Below are positions 54,801-64,000 of a stretch of 64,000 nucleotides of DNA, in pieces (the stretch's first letter is position 1; each line of letters opens with the position of its first letter). The position numbers and the translations under genes are program-made. The notes below the pieces were generated by a model that was not told the origin of the DNA, did not search any database, and saw nothing but the letters and a program-made list of their open reading frames with translations. This DNA comes from Mesostigma viride (Eukaryota > Streptophyta > Mesostigmatophyceae > Mesostigmatales > Mesostigmataceae), in assembly GCA_009746045.1 (NCBI GenBank), contig RPFO01000050.1:2849216-2913215 (forward strand), given 5' to 3'.

Positions 54801-57800
54801 TGTTAATCGTATCTCATAAATAGTTGACACTTCTCGAGCAATATAAAATTGGCATCCAGCCAGAGCGGTTGCCTGCAAAGCTATCGAGCATGGAACCCGC
54901 TGGTCACTGTACTTGTCAGTATAACTGTTGAGCGGTTGATTTGTGAAGCCAAAGTAGCCAACATAGTTGGGAAAATGAAGAAAGCCTTGATGCCTCACAT
55001 GCCCGTAGGTGGGAAGTGCCACGTTATGGCAAGATAGGAGGAAAAGGGGGGAGGGGGGGCGAGCAAGCCCGTGCAGAGAGGCGGACATGTCATGTTTCCA
55101 GCACATGTCCGGGTACACGCGTGTCGAACGGGTATGCATGTCAACAGGCAACGACAAGCATGCGTGCAATGACAGTAATGCATATGATGACAAGAAAGCA
55201 TACAACGACCAGAATGCCACCTATTACCAGAATGCCACCTATGACCAGAATGCCACCTATGACCAGAATGCCACCTATGACAAGAATGCCACCTATGACC
55301 AGAATGCCACCTACGACAAGAGTGCAGCCTATGACAAGCATACTAAGAGGGTGTGAGCATCACTCAGGTATCCAAGAGAAAAGGGCGTGAATGAAAAAGG
55401 CCATGCGCAGAAATAGGGTATGCATATGGACAGGGCAGGAGATGGCAGGGCGAATGACGACACCATAGCCGTCTGTACCACATCCACAGGGTAGTTCTCG
55501 CGTGTCGGGCAAAAGAATGTATCCACAGAGTGGCCGGAGATGAAGAGTGATACAGCACCAAAGAGTGGCCGGAGATGCGGAGCGATACAACACCAAAGAG
55601 TGGCCGGAGATGCGGAGTGATACAACATCAAAGAGTGGCCGGAGATGCAGAGCGATACAGCACCAAAGAGTGGCCGGAGATGCAGAGCGATACAACACCA
55701 AAGAGTGGCCGGAGATGCGGAGTGATACAACATCAAAGAGTGGCCGGAGATGCGGAGTGATACAACACCAAAGAGTGGCCGGAGATGCAGAGTGATACAA
55801 CATCAAAGAGTGGCCGGAGATGCGGAGTGATACAGCACCAAAGAGTGGCCGGAGATGAAGAGTGATACAACACCAAAGAGTGGCCGGAGATGAAGAGTGA
55901 TACAGCACCAAAGAGTGGCCGGAGATGAAGAGTGATACAGCACCAAAGAGTGGCCGGAGATGAAGAGTGATACAGCACCAAAGAGTGGCCGGAGATGAAG
56001 AGTGATACAACACCAAAGAGTGGCCGGAGATGAAGAGTGATACAACACCAAAGAGTGGCCGGAGATGCGGAGTGATACAGCACCAAAGAGTGGCCGGAGA
56101 TGAAGAGTGATACAACACCAAAGAGTGGCCGGAGATGAAGAGTGATACAGCACCAAAGAGTGGCCGGAGATGAAGAGTGATACAGCAGCAAAGAGTGGCC
56201 GGAGATGAAGAGTGATACAACACCAAAGAGTGGCCGGAGATGCGGAGTGATACAACACCAAAGAGTGGCCGGAGATGAAGAGTGATATGATACAGCACCA
56301 AAGAGTGGCCGGAGATGAAGAGTGATACAGCACCAAAGAGTGGCCGGAGATGCGGAGTGATACAGCACCAAAGAGTGGCCGGAGATGCAGAGTGATACAA
56401 CACCAAAGAGTGGCCGGAGATGCAGAGTGATACAGCACCAAAGAGTGGCCGGAGATGCGGAGTGATACAACACCAAAGAGTGGCCGGAGATGAAGAGTGA
56501 TATGATACAGCACCAAAGAGTGGCCGGAGATGAAGAGTGATACAACACCAAAGAGTGGCCGGAGATGCGGAGTGATACAACACCAAAGAGTGGCCGGAGA
56601 TGCGGAGTGATACAACACCAAAGAGTGGCCGGAGATGCGGAGTGATACAACACCAAAGAGTGGCCGGAGATGCGGAGTGATACAACACCAAAGAGTGGCC
56701 GGAGATGCGGAGTGATACAACACCAAAGAGTGGCCGGAGATGCGGAGTGATACAGCACCAAAGAGTGGCCGGAGATGCAGAGTGATACAACATCAAAGAG
56801 TGGCCGGAGATGCAGAGTGATACAGCACCAAAGAGTGGCCGGAGATGAAGAGTGATACAGCACCAAAGAGTGGCCGGAGATGCGGAGTGATACAGCACCA
56901 AAGAGTGGCCGGAGATGAAGAGTGATACAACACCAAAGAGTGGCCGGAGATGCGGAGTGATACAGCACCAAAGAGTGGCCGGAGATGAAGAGTGATACAA
57001 CATCAAAGAGTGGCCGGAGATGCGGAGTGATACAACATCAAAGAGTGGCCGGAGATGCGGAGTGATACAACACCAAAGAGTGGCCGGAGATGCGGAGTGA
57101 TACAACACCAAAGAGTGGCCGGAGATGAAGAGTGATATGATACAGCACCAAAGAGTGGCCGGAGATGCGGAGTGATACAGCACCAAAGAGTGGCCGGAGA
57201 TGAAGAGTGATACAACATCAAAGAGTGGCCGGAGATGCGGAGTGATACAACATCAAAGAGTGGCCGGAGATGCGGAGTGATACAGCACCAAAGAGTGGCC
57301 GGAGATGAAGAGTGATACAACATCAAAGAGTGGCCGGAGATGCGGAGTGATACAACATCAAAGAGTGGCCGGAGATGCGGAGTGATACAGCACCAAAGAG
57401 TGGCCGGAGATGAAGAGTGATACAACATCAAAGAGTGGCCGGAGATGCGGAGTGATACAACATCAAAGAGTGGCCGGAGATGCAGAGTGATACAGCACCA
57501 AAGAGTGGCCGGAGATGCGGAGTGATACAACACCAAAGAGTGGCCGGAGATGAAGAGTGATATGATACAGCACCAAAGAGTGGCCGGAGATGAAGAGTGA
57601 TACAACATCAAAGAGTGGCCGGAGATGCGGAGTGATACAACATCAAAGAGTGGCCGGAGATGCGGAGTGATACAACACCAAAGAGTGGCCGGAGATGCGG
57701 AGTGATACAACACCAAAGAGTGGCCGGAGATGCGGAGTGATACAACACCAAAGAGTGGCCGGAGATGCGGAGTGATACAACACCAAAGAGTGGCCGGAGA

Positions 57801-60800
57801 TGCGGAGTGATACAACACCAAAGAGTGGCCGGAGATGCGGAGTGATACAACATCAAAGAGTGGCCGGAGATGCGGAGTGATACAACACCAAAGAGTGGCC
57901 GGAGATGCGGAGTGATACAACATCAAAGAGTGGCCGGAGATGCGGAGTGATACAGCACCAAAGAGTGGCCGGAGATGAAGAGTGATACAACATCAAAGAG
58001 TGGCCGGAGATGCGGAGTGATACAACATCAAAGAGTGGCCGGAGATGCAGAGTGATACAGCACCAAAGAGTGGCCGGAGATGAAGAGTGATACAGCACCA
58101 AAGAGTGGCCGGAGATGAAGAGTGATACAACATCAAAGAGTGGCCGGAGATGAAGAGTGATACAGCACCATAGAGTGGCCGGAGATGCGGAGTGATACAA
58201 CATCAAAGAGTGGCCGGAGATGCGGAGTGATACAACATCAAAGAGTGGCCGGAGATGCAGAGTGATACAGCACCAAAGAGTGGCCGGAGATGAAGAGTGA
58301 TACAGCACCAAAGAGTGGCCGGAGATGAAGAGTGATACAACATCAAAGAGTGGCCGGAGATGCGGAGTGATACAACATCAAAGAGTGGCCGGAGATGCGG
58401 AGTGATACAACATCAAAGAGTGGCCGGAGATGCGGAGTGATACAACATCAAAGAGTGGCCGGAGATGCGGAGTGATACAGCACCAAAGAGTGGCCGGAGA
58501 TGCGGAGTGATACAACACCAAAGAGTGGCCGGAGATGCGGAGTGATACAACATCAAAGAGTGGCCGGAGATGCGGAGTGATACAACATCAAAGAGTGGCC
58601 GGAGATGAAGAATGATACAACACCATAGAGTGGCCGGAGATGCGTAGTGATACAACATCAAAGAGTGGCCGGAGATGCCTAGCGATACAACACCAAAGAG
58701 TGGCCGGAGATGCGGAGCGATACAACACCAAAGAGTGGCCGGAGATGCGGAGTGATACAACACCAAAGAGTGGCCGGAGATGCAGAGCGATACAGCACCA
58801 AAGAGTGGCCGGAGATGCAGAGCGATACAACACCAAAGAGTGGCCGGAGATGCGGAGTGATACAGCACCAAAGAGTGGCCGGAGATGCGGAGTGATACAG
58901 CACCAAAGAGTGGCCGGAGATGAAGAGTGATACAACACCAAAGAGTGGCCGGAGATGAAGAGTGATACAGCACCAAAGAGTGGCCGGAGATGCGGAGTGA
59001 TACAACATCAAAGAGTGGCCGGAGATGCACAGTGATACAACACCAAAGGGTGGCCGGAGATGCGGAGTGATACAACACCAAAGAGTGGCCGGAGATGCAC
59101 AGTGATACAACACCAAAGGGTGGCCGGAGATGCGGAGTGATACAACACCAAAGAGTGGCCGGAGATGCGGAGCGATACAACACCAAAGAGTGGCCGGAGA
59201 TGCGGAGTGATACAGCACCAAAGAGTGGCCGGAGATGCGGAGTGATACAACACCAAAGGGTGGCCGGAGATGCGGAGTGATACAACACCAAAGAGTGGCC
59301 GGAGATGCGGAGCGATACAACACCAAAGAGTGGCCGGAGATGCGGAGTGATACAGCACCAAAGAGTGGCCGGAGATGCGGAGTGATACAACACCAAAGGG
59401 TGGCCGGAGATGCGGAGCGATACAGCACCAAAGAGTGGCCGGAGATGCGGAGTGATACAACATCAAAGAGTGGCCGGAGATGCAGAGTGATACAACATCA
59501 AAGAGTGGCCGGAGATGCGTAGTGATACAACACCAAAGAGTGGCCGGAGATGCGGAGTGATACAACATCAAAGAGTGGCCGGAGATGCAGAGTGATACAA
59601 CATCAAAGAGTGGCCGGAGATGCGGAGCGATACAACACCAAAGAGTGGCCGGAGATGCGGAGTGATACAACATCAAAGGGTGGCCGGAGATGCAGAGCGA
59701 TACAACACCAAAGAGTGGCCGGAGATGCCTAGCGATACAACATCAAAGAGTGGCCGGAGATGCGGAGCGATACAACACCAAAGAGTGGCCGGAGATGAAG
59801 AGTGATACAGCACCAAAGAGTGGCCGGAGATGCGGAGTGATACAGCATGAAACAAGAAATGTATACAGCATTTTCCTGTCAATGACAGCTGCCGTGTTCT
59901 CCATCAGAACTGGACCTACGGAACTGGACCTGCGACGCTCCTTCACGAGGAATGGACCTACGGAACTGGATCTGCGACGCTCCTTCACGAGGAACGGACC
60001 TACGGAACTGGATCTGCGACGCTCCTTCACGAGGAATGGACCAACGGAACTGGATCTGCGACGCTCCTTCACGAGGAATGGACCAACGGAACTGGATCTG
60101 CGACGCTCCTTCACGAGGAATGGACCTACGGAACTGGATCTGCGACGCTCCTTCACGAGGAACGGACCTACGGAACTGGATCTGCGACGCTCCTTCACGA
60201 GGAATGGACCTACGGAACTGGATCTGCGACGCTCCTTCACGAGGAATGGACCTACGGAACTGGACCTGCGACGCTCCTTCACGAGGAATGGACCTAAGGA
60301 ACTGGATCTGCGACGCTCCTTCACGAGGAATGGACCTACGGAACTGGATCTGCGACGCTCCTTGACGAGGAATGGACCTACGGAACTGGATCTGCGACGC
60401 TCCTTCACGAGGAATGGACCTACGGAACTGGATCTGCGACGCTCCTTCACGAGGAATGGACCTACGGAACTGGATCTGCGACGCTCCTTCACGAGGAACG
60501 GACCTACGGAACTGGATCTGCGACGCTCCTTCACGAGGAATGGACCTACGGAACTGGATCTGCGACGCTCCTTCACGAGGAATGGACCTACGGAACTGGA
60601 CCTGCGACGCTCCTTCACGAGGAATGGACCTACGGAACTGGATCTGCGACGCTCCTTCACGAGGAATGGACCTACGGAACTGGATCTGCGACGCTCCTTC
60701 ACGAGGAATGGACCTACGGAACTGGATCTGCGACGCTCCTTCACGAGGAACGGACCTACGGAACTGGATCTGCGACGCTCCTTCACGAGGAACGGACCTA

Positions 60801-63151
60801 CGGAACTGGATCTGCGACGCTCCTTCACGAGGAATGGACCTACGGAACCGGACCTGCGACGCTCCTTCACGAGGAACGGACCTACGGAACTGGATCTGCG
60901 ACGCTCCTTCACGAGGAATGGACCTACGGAACTGGATCTGCGACGCTCCTTCACGAGGAATGGACCTACGGAACTGGATCTGCGACGCTCCTTCACGAGG
61001 AATGGACCTACGGAACTGGATCTGCGACGCTCCTTCACGAGGAATGGACCTACGGAATTGGATCTGCGACGCTCCTTCACGAGGAACGGACCTACGGAAC
61101 CGGACCTGCGACGCTCCTTCACGAGGAACGGACCTACGGAACTGGATCTGCGACGCTCCTTCACGAGGAATGGACCTACGGAACTGGATCTGCGACGCTC
61201 CTTCACGAGGAACGGACCTACGGAACTGGATCTGCGACGCTCCTTCACGAGGAATGGACCTACGGAACCGGACCTGCGACGCTCCTTCACGAGGAACGGA
61301 CCTACGGAACTGGATCTGCGACGCTCCTTCACGAGGAATGGACCTACGGAACCGGACCTGCGACGCTCCTTCACGAGGAATGGACCAACGGAACTGGACC
61401 TGCGACGCTCCTTCACGAGGAATGGACCTACGGAACCGGACCTGCGACGCTCCTTCACGAGGAACGGACCTACGGAACTGGACCTGCTATATGCTCTTTC
61501 ACCGGGTAATGGCAAGCGACTCTTACCCGCGGCGTGGCGGTAACGCTTCCATGGCGGCCGCCGTGTTCTCCGCCTATTAAAGGTACTAGCAATGGCCTAA
61601 TAAAAAGTTAAGGAAATAGGAATAGTAGCTACCGAGCTCACCCACAGGGTGGCGGTACACATCAGCCATCAATCGCGGCCGCTCTGACCTATTACTTGCA
61701 TGTACTACAGTGCTATTATAGTACTACAATCTACTTTACTAATGGAGGAATGTCCATGTTTCCCAGACCACTGGGAGCCCCCCAAATACGTGACCAATCC
61801 ACAAAGGGGAGAAAACAGCGGGCCAGTAGCGGGCAAGTCCCCAAACTACACCCAAACCAGGGGCAATCCACGAAAACGCAGGTTGCACGCGGGTTGGTTG
61901 CAAGCTCAGACTGCCATGTGGGGCTGGGTGGAGCCAGCGGTGTCACTCTAGTGCCATTATAGTACATGGCAGTGCTCATCAATAGGGGGATGAAGACATC
62001 TTACCCACGGCGTGGCGGTACGCATCAATCGCGGCCGCCGTGTTCTTCATCTCGACGAATTCATGCCCCATCAGCGTCCACGCCGACAAATAGTTGCTGG
62101 ACAGATGGCGGTCAGCCAGGTGGGCAGCGTGACAGGAGGAGAGAGGGTGAGAATGGCGATTGGAAGAACTACTTGGGGATAGGGTGAGGGTGGGAGACTA
62201 TAGGGATAAGACCAAGTGGGCAGAAAACTGGTGGTTTGGTGGAACGAGAAATGAAAGAGCAGAGAAAAGAGTTTACAACTCAATTGCCCGCTTTCCAATA
62301 CTATTGAGCCTATGTTTTTCACAGTGGTTTCATGTTTGACTTTCTTTAGGAGGGTATTGTTTTCCCTGTTCACTAGCCTTCAGCCAGCTTACCGGCCCTC
62401 CTGAAACAGAAGCAACACCCGTTGAGGCATGTTCTGTTTGTGAGGGGTCACCGCCAGTGGCATGCCTGCTCTTCTTCTCTTCAGCTTCTTCACCTTCTAA
62501 GCCTGCTAGCCCTTTTCTTCCTATCAACTGGTCAGTCACCGTGCCATGGCCACCTTCAAGGAAACAGTGACGCCCCCATACGGGGTAAACACGCTTCCAT
62601 CGCCCCTCCTCCTATCTTCCCTACTTTCCTAAATGCCATATGATCATATGCTGATACGAATACAAAGATAAGAAAGCATGGATACATGGGGCACGGCTGC
62701 CAAAGAGGAGTATACTAGTATTCTAATATATATATATATACAGTAGTATCCTAATCTATTATAGTAATAGTATACTAGTAGTATTTTGGCTCAGGGTCAG
62801 CCCAGGATGGTCATGAAAACCAATCAATCAAGAGCTGAGAAATGTAAAAGGCGACCAACATCAAGAGGAAGCAACATAAATGAAGTGACAAGAATGGTTG
62901 AATCAGCACATGGCGGCCACTAGAACAACCACGCGGCAACAGTGGTGGCAGAAACACGACGCGGCAACCCCGAAGTGGTGACGCTTGCAAGCAAGCACAA
63001 CGCGGCAACCACAACGGTGGCAAAGGCAAGCACAACGCGGCAAGCACAACACGGCCACAATGGAAAAGGCAAGCGCACCGGTTGAGCTTGAGCGCCCGCC
63101 GGAAGTAGGCCACGGCTTGCTCGTGCAGGCCCTTGAGGCTGTAGTAGTTGC
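48838..63151 (-). CDS. APC8: Anaphase-promoting complex subunit 8 (CDC23), C-terminal half, 8 exons
   Basis: Exons in transcript order: 63151-63079, 62096-62005, 54682-54574, 53741-53645, 52548-52480, 51248-51192, 50334-50218, 48987-48838 (stop). All junctions are GT-AG and in phase, giving about 254 residues. The chain is TPR repeats: [86 protein letters not shown] and [20 protein letters not shown]. These match CDC23/APC8, a scaffold of the APC/C ubiquitin ligase that controls mitotic exit. The tail after [15 protein letters not shown] is serine-rich and lineage-specific. The N-terminal half lies beyond the right edge or was not recognised in 63152-64000. Introns are 0.8-1.2 kb except one of 7.3 kb filled with minisatellites. 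Confidence 0.92.
49717..49796. repeat. 24-base tandem repeat in APC8 intron 7
   Basis: Unit GATTGGAAGTCACACGCGTT (plus GTAT), about 3.5 copies with small changes. Confidence 0.8.
50810..50915. repeat. Trinucleotide (AAT/CAT) repeat in APC8 intron 7-side flank (intron 6)
   Basis: Runs of AAT, ATC and GAT units, about 100 bases, between exons 51248-51192 and 50334-50218. Confidence 0.8.
51288..51595. repeat. About 43-base tandem repeat in APC8 intron 5
   Basis: About seven units of the form GGGCAAGTGCTGATTGTGCA - CACAAGCACACGTTGGTGAATAA. The copies alternate between AAGGGC and AACATC/AACGTC variants. Confidence 0.85.
51698..51757. repeat. Short inverted repeat
   Basis: AATGAACCACGGAAACTACA at 51698-51717 is mirrored as TGTAGTTTCCATGGTTCATT at 51738-51757. 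It could form a 20-base stem. Confidence 0.7.
51768..51875. repeat. About 25-base tandem repeat in APC8 intron 5
   Basis: About four units of CTATAACTAGGGGAAGAACG with CCTAT, decaying at the right end. Confidence 0.8.
53724..54110. repeat. About 90-base imperfect repeats copying an APC8 exon edge
   Basis: The words ATGCGCGCGT, GGGCC and CATCCGATGGAGGC (or close variants) recur at about 53724, 53815, 53903 and, more diverged, near 53995 and 54075. The first copy overlaps the start of the exon 53741-53645 and its acceptor. Confidence 0.65.
55198..55338. repeat. 15-base tandem repeat in APC8 intron 2
   Basis: Unit CCAGAATGCCACCTA (with TGA/TTA changes), about nine copies. Confidence 0.85.
55528..59848. 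repeat. 35-base minisatellite, about 123 copies, in APC8 intron 2
   Basis: The unit begins GAGTGGCCGGAGATGCGGAG and ends in ACACCAAA. Variation is limited to a few sites: GCGG/GCAG/GAAG, AGTG/AGCG, and AACACC/AACATC/AGCACC. Four units carry 5 extra bases (TGATATGATACAG) near 56282, 56494, 57133 and 57554. The unit lacks stop codons on the minus strand in any frame, so long frames are an artefact. Confidence 0.97.
59885..59912 (-). pseudogene. APC8 exon relic between the two minisatellites
   Basis: The minus strand reads GAGAACACGGCAGCTGTCAT (ENTAAVID), matching the KNTAAAID segment of exon 62096-62005. It sits exactly at the border of the 35-base and 42-base arrays. Confidence 0.5.
59917..61490. 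repeat. 42-base minisatellite, about 37 copies, in APC8 intron 2
   Basis: The unit begins GGAACTGGATCTGCGACGCT and ends GGAATGGACCTAC. Because 42 is a multiple of three, both strands stay open over 590-617 codons. The frames are artefacts, as the array lies between exons 62096-62005 and 54682-54574. Confidence 0.97.
61515..61690 (-). pseudogene. Two further relics of the APC8 exon and its donor site
   Basis: 61567-61519 reads GAGAACACGGCGGCCGCCAT followed by a CGCGG|GTAAGAG donor-like site. 61684-61640 reads GCGGCCGCGATTGATGGCTG and ends TGTGG|GTGAGC. Both are damaged versions of the end of exon 62096-62005, with reading frames lost. Confidence 0.6.
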
Positions 63152-63393
63152 CTGCACGCGTCACGGTGGGGGTGGGGGGAAGCATGGCAGCATGGTAAGG
63201 GGCAACAGGCATGGCACACACAGGTACAAATGGGCCCTTGAGGCTGCAGTAGTTGCCTGCACGCGTCACGGTGGGGGTGGGGGGAAGCATGGCAGCATGG
63301 TAAGGGGCAACAGGCATGGCACACACAGGTACAAATGGGCCCTTGAGGCTGCAGTAGTTGCCTGCACGCGTCACGGTGGGGGTGGGGGGAAGC
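63131..63393. repeat. 105-base tandem repeat (2.5 copies) containing an APC8 splice acceptor and exon start
   Basis: The period is 105 bases (63131-63235, 63236-63340, 63341-63393). Each copy holds the acceptor CGTGCAG and the first 20 or so bases of exon 63151-63079. More diverged copies may be at 63582-63615 and 63653-63710. Confidence 0.9.
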
Positions 63394-64000
63394 ACAGTGA
63401 GGGCCCTGCACGCTGGAGGCTCTGTGGCCTGCGCGCTTGCGGCAGTGAGAAAAGCTACGGCGCCCTCCCTCCTTCTCGTTGTGTGAAGGGGCTGAAGGTT
63501 CCTTCATTGGTACCCACATGACGCAGTCACGTGCTTTATCTTAATAGGGAGGGGCAATAGGCATCCCACACATAGGGACAGATGGGCCTGTGAAGCTCCA
63601 GTGGTTGACCTGCAGTCCAGGGCCCGCGCTGCCGCCCTAGACCATGTGACTAGATGGGCCCGTGGGCCCTGCACTAGTTGCCTGCACACGTCACCGTGTG
63701 GGGAGGAAGCATCGCGCCACCAATCGGGTGGACAGAGTGCATTGGGTGGGTGTCGGAAGGGACGGTGGAGTGAAATGGAAAAGCGCCGCAGACACAGTAT
63801 AGCCACACAGACACGCCCACAAATACACAGGCACATGAAGTCCCATGTGACTTGCTGCGAGAAAAAATGAAAAAAAAAAATCATTTCTTAAAGTCCTCAG
63901 CCGCCGATGCGGTAACGAGAATCAGCACTGATTTGTCATTGTTCATTGTTAATGGTTAGAAGAGTTCTAGCATTGAGTTGTCATTGTTCATTGTTAATGG
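63394..64000. other. APC8 upstream intron, no exon recognised
   Basis: No coding block typical of the N-terminal TPRs could be found. The last 100 bases hold a direct repeat of TTGTCATTGTTCATTGTTAA (63933 and 63978). Confidence 0.4.

Noticed and set aside
55528-59848. CRISPR-like array of 35-base repeats
   Set aside because: There are no spacers: units abut directly, no cas genes exist, and the context is a eukaryotic intron.
55360-59882. Frames of up to 608 codons on the minus strand
   Set aside because: The 35-base unit has no stop on that strand, so all three frames are open; the array lies within an APC8 intron defined by in-phase splice sites on both sides.
59690-61580. Frames of 402-617 codons with a 14-residue repeat, on both strands
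   Set aside because: The 42-base unit is a multiple of three, which keeps any stop-free frame open. No signal peptide or unique coding edge is present and the array is intronic.
62811-63521. Frames of 178-199 codons around the first visible APC8 exon
   Set aside because: Their length comes from the 105-base in-frame repeat; only the 73-base exon shows TPR homology.

Overview
This is a nuclear eukaryotic window, most likely from a green alga. It has GT-AG introns, few host genes and a very large load of nested transposons and tandem repeats. The two best host genes, an exosome RRP43 subunit and an APC/C APC8 (CDC23) subunit, fit the green lineage, but I cannot name a species. There are no bacterial-type operons, no CRISPR array and no rRNA. 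I recognised no tRNA genes by eye.

Layout. 1-16300 is one minus-strand Ty3/gypsy chromovirus-type LTR retrotransposon: LTR 15595-16297, PBS, gag, protease, RT-RNase H, integrase, chromodomain, an extra 3' ORF, and at the left edge a polypurine tract with the start of an LTR. It has been hit by two oppositely oriented hAT elements (8-base target duplications each), a perfect 0.72-kb palindrome (6-base duplication) and two copies of a 1.76-kb repeat. 16300-18000 holds LINE 3' ends and a (GGAT)n array. 18.7-20.0 kb has a possible broken multi-exon gene.

20.5-37.2 kb and 43.6-47.8 kb are LINE graveyards. They contain endonuclease and reverse-transcriptase C-terminal fragments and L1-like ORF1 proteins, including an ORF1-only element. 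Many LINE 3' ends share one CTCCC-AACG-GGAG-type hairpin followed by AT-rich microsatellite tails. A 3.03-kb hAT element (22972-25997) sits inside a LINE ORF1 and itself contains a 1.73-kb element flanked by TTAA.

37.7-38.7 kb is an intact single-exon RRP43 gene on the minus strand. 41.9-43.4 kb is a partial glucosidase II beta-like (PRKCSH) cysteine-rich region on the plus strand, with one clear intron and no visible C-terminus. 48.8-63.2 kb is the C-terminal half of APC8 on the minus strand: eight exons with matching splice phases. Its introns are packed with tandem repeats, including about 123 copies of a 35-base unit and about 37 copies of a 42-base unit in one 7.3-kb intron. A (CCGA)n array begins 38 bases past its stop codon. 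Several of its intronic repeats copy the neighbouring exon edge and splice site. One such repeat is 105 bases, open and in frame.
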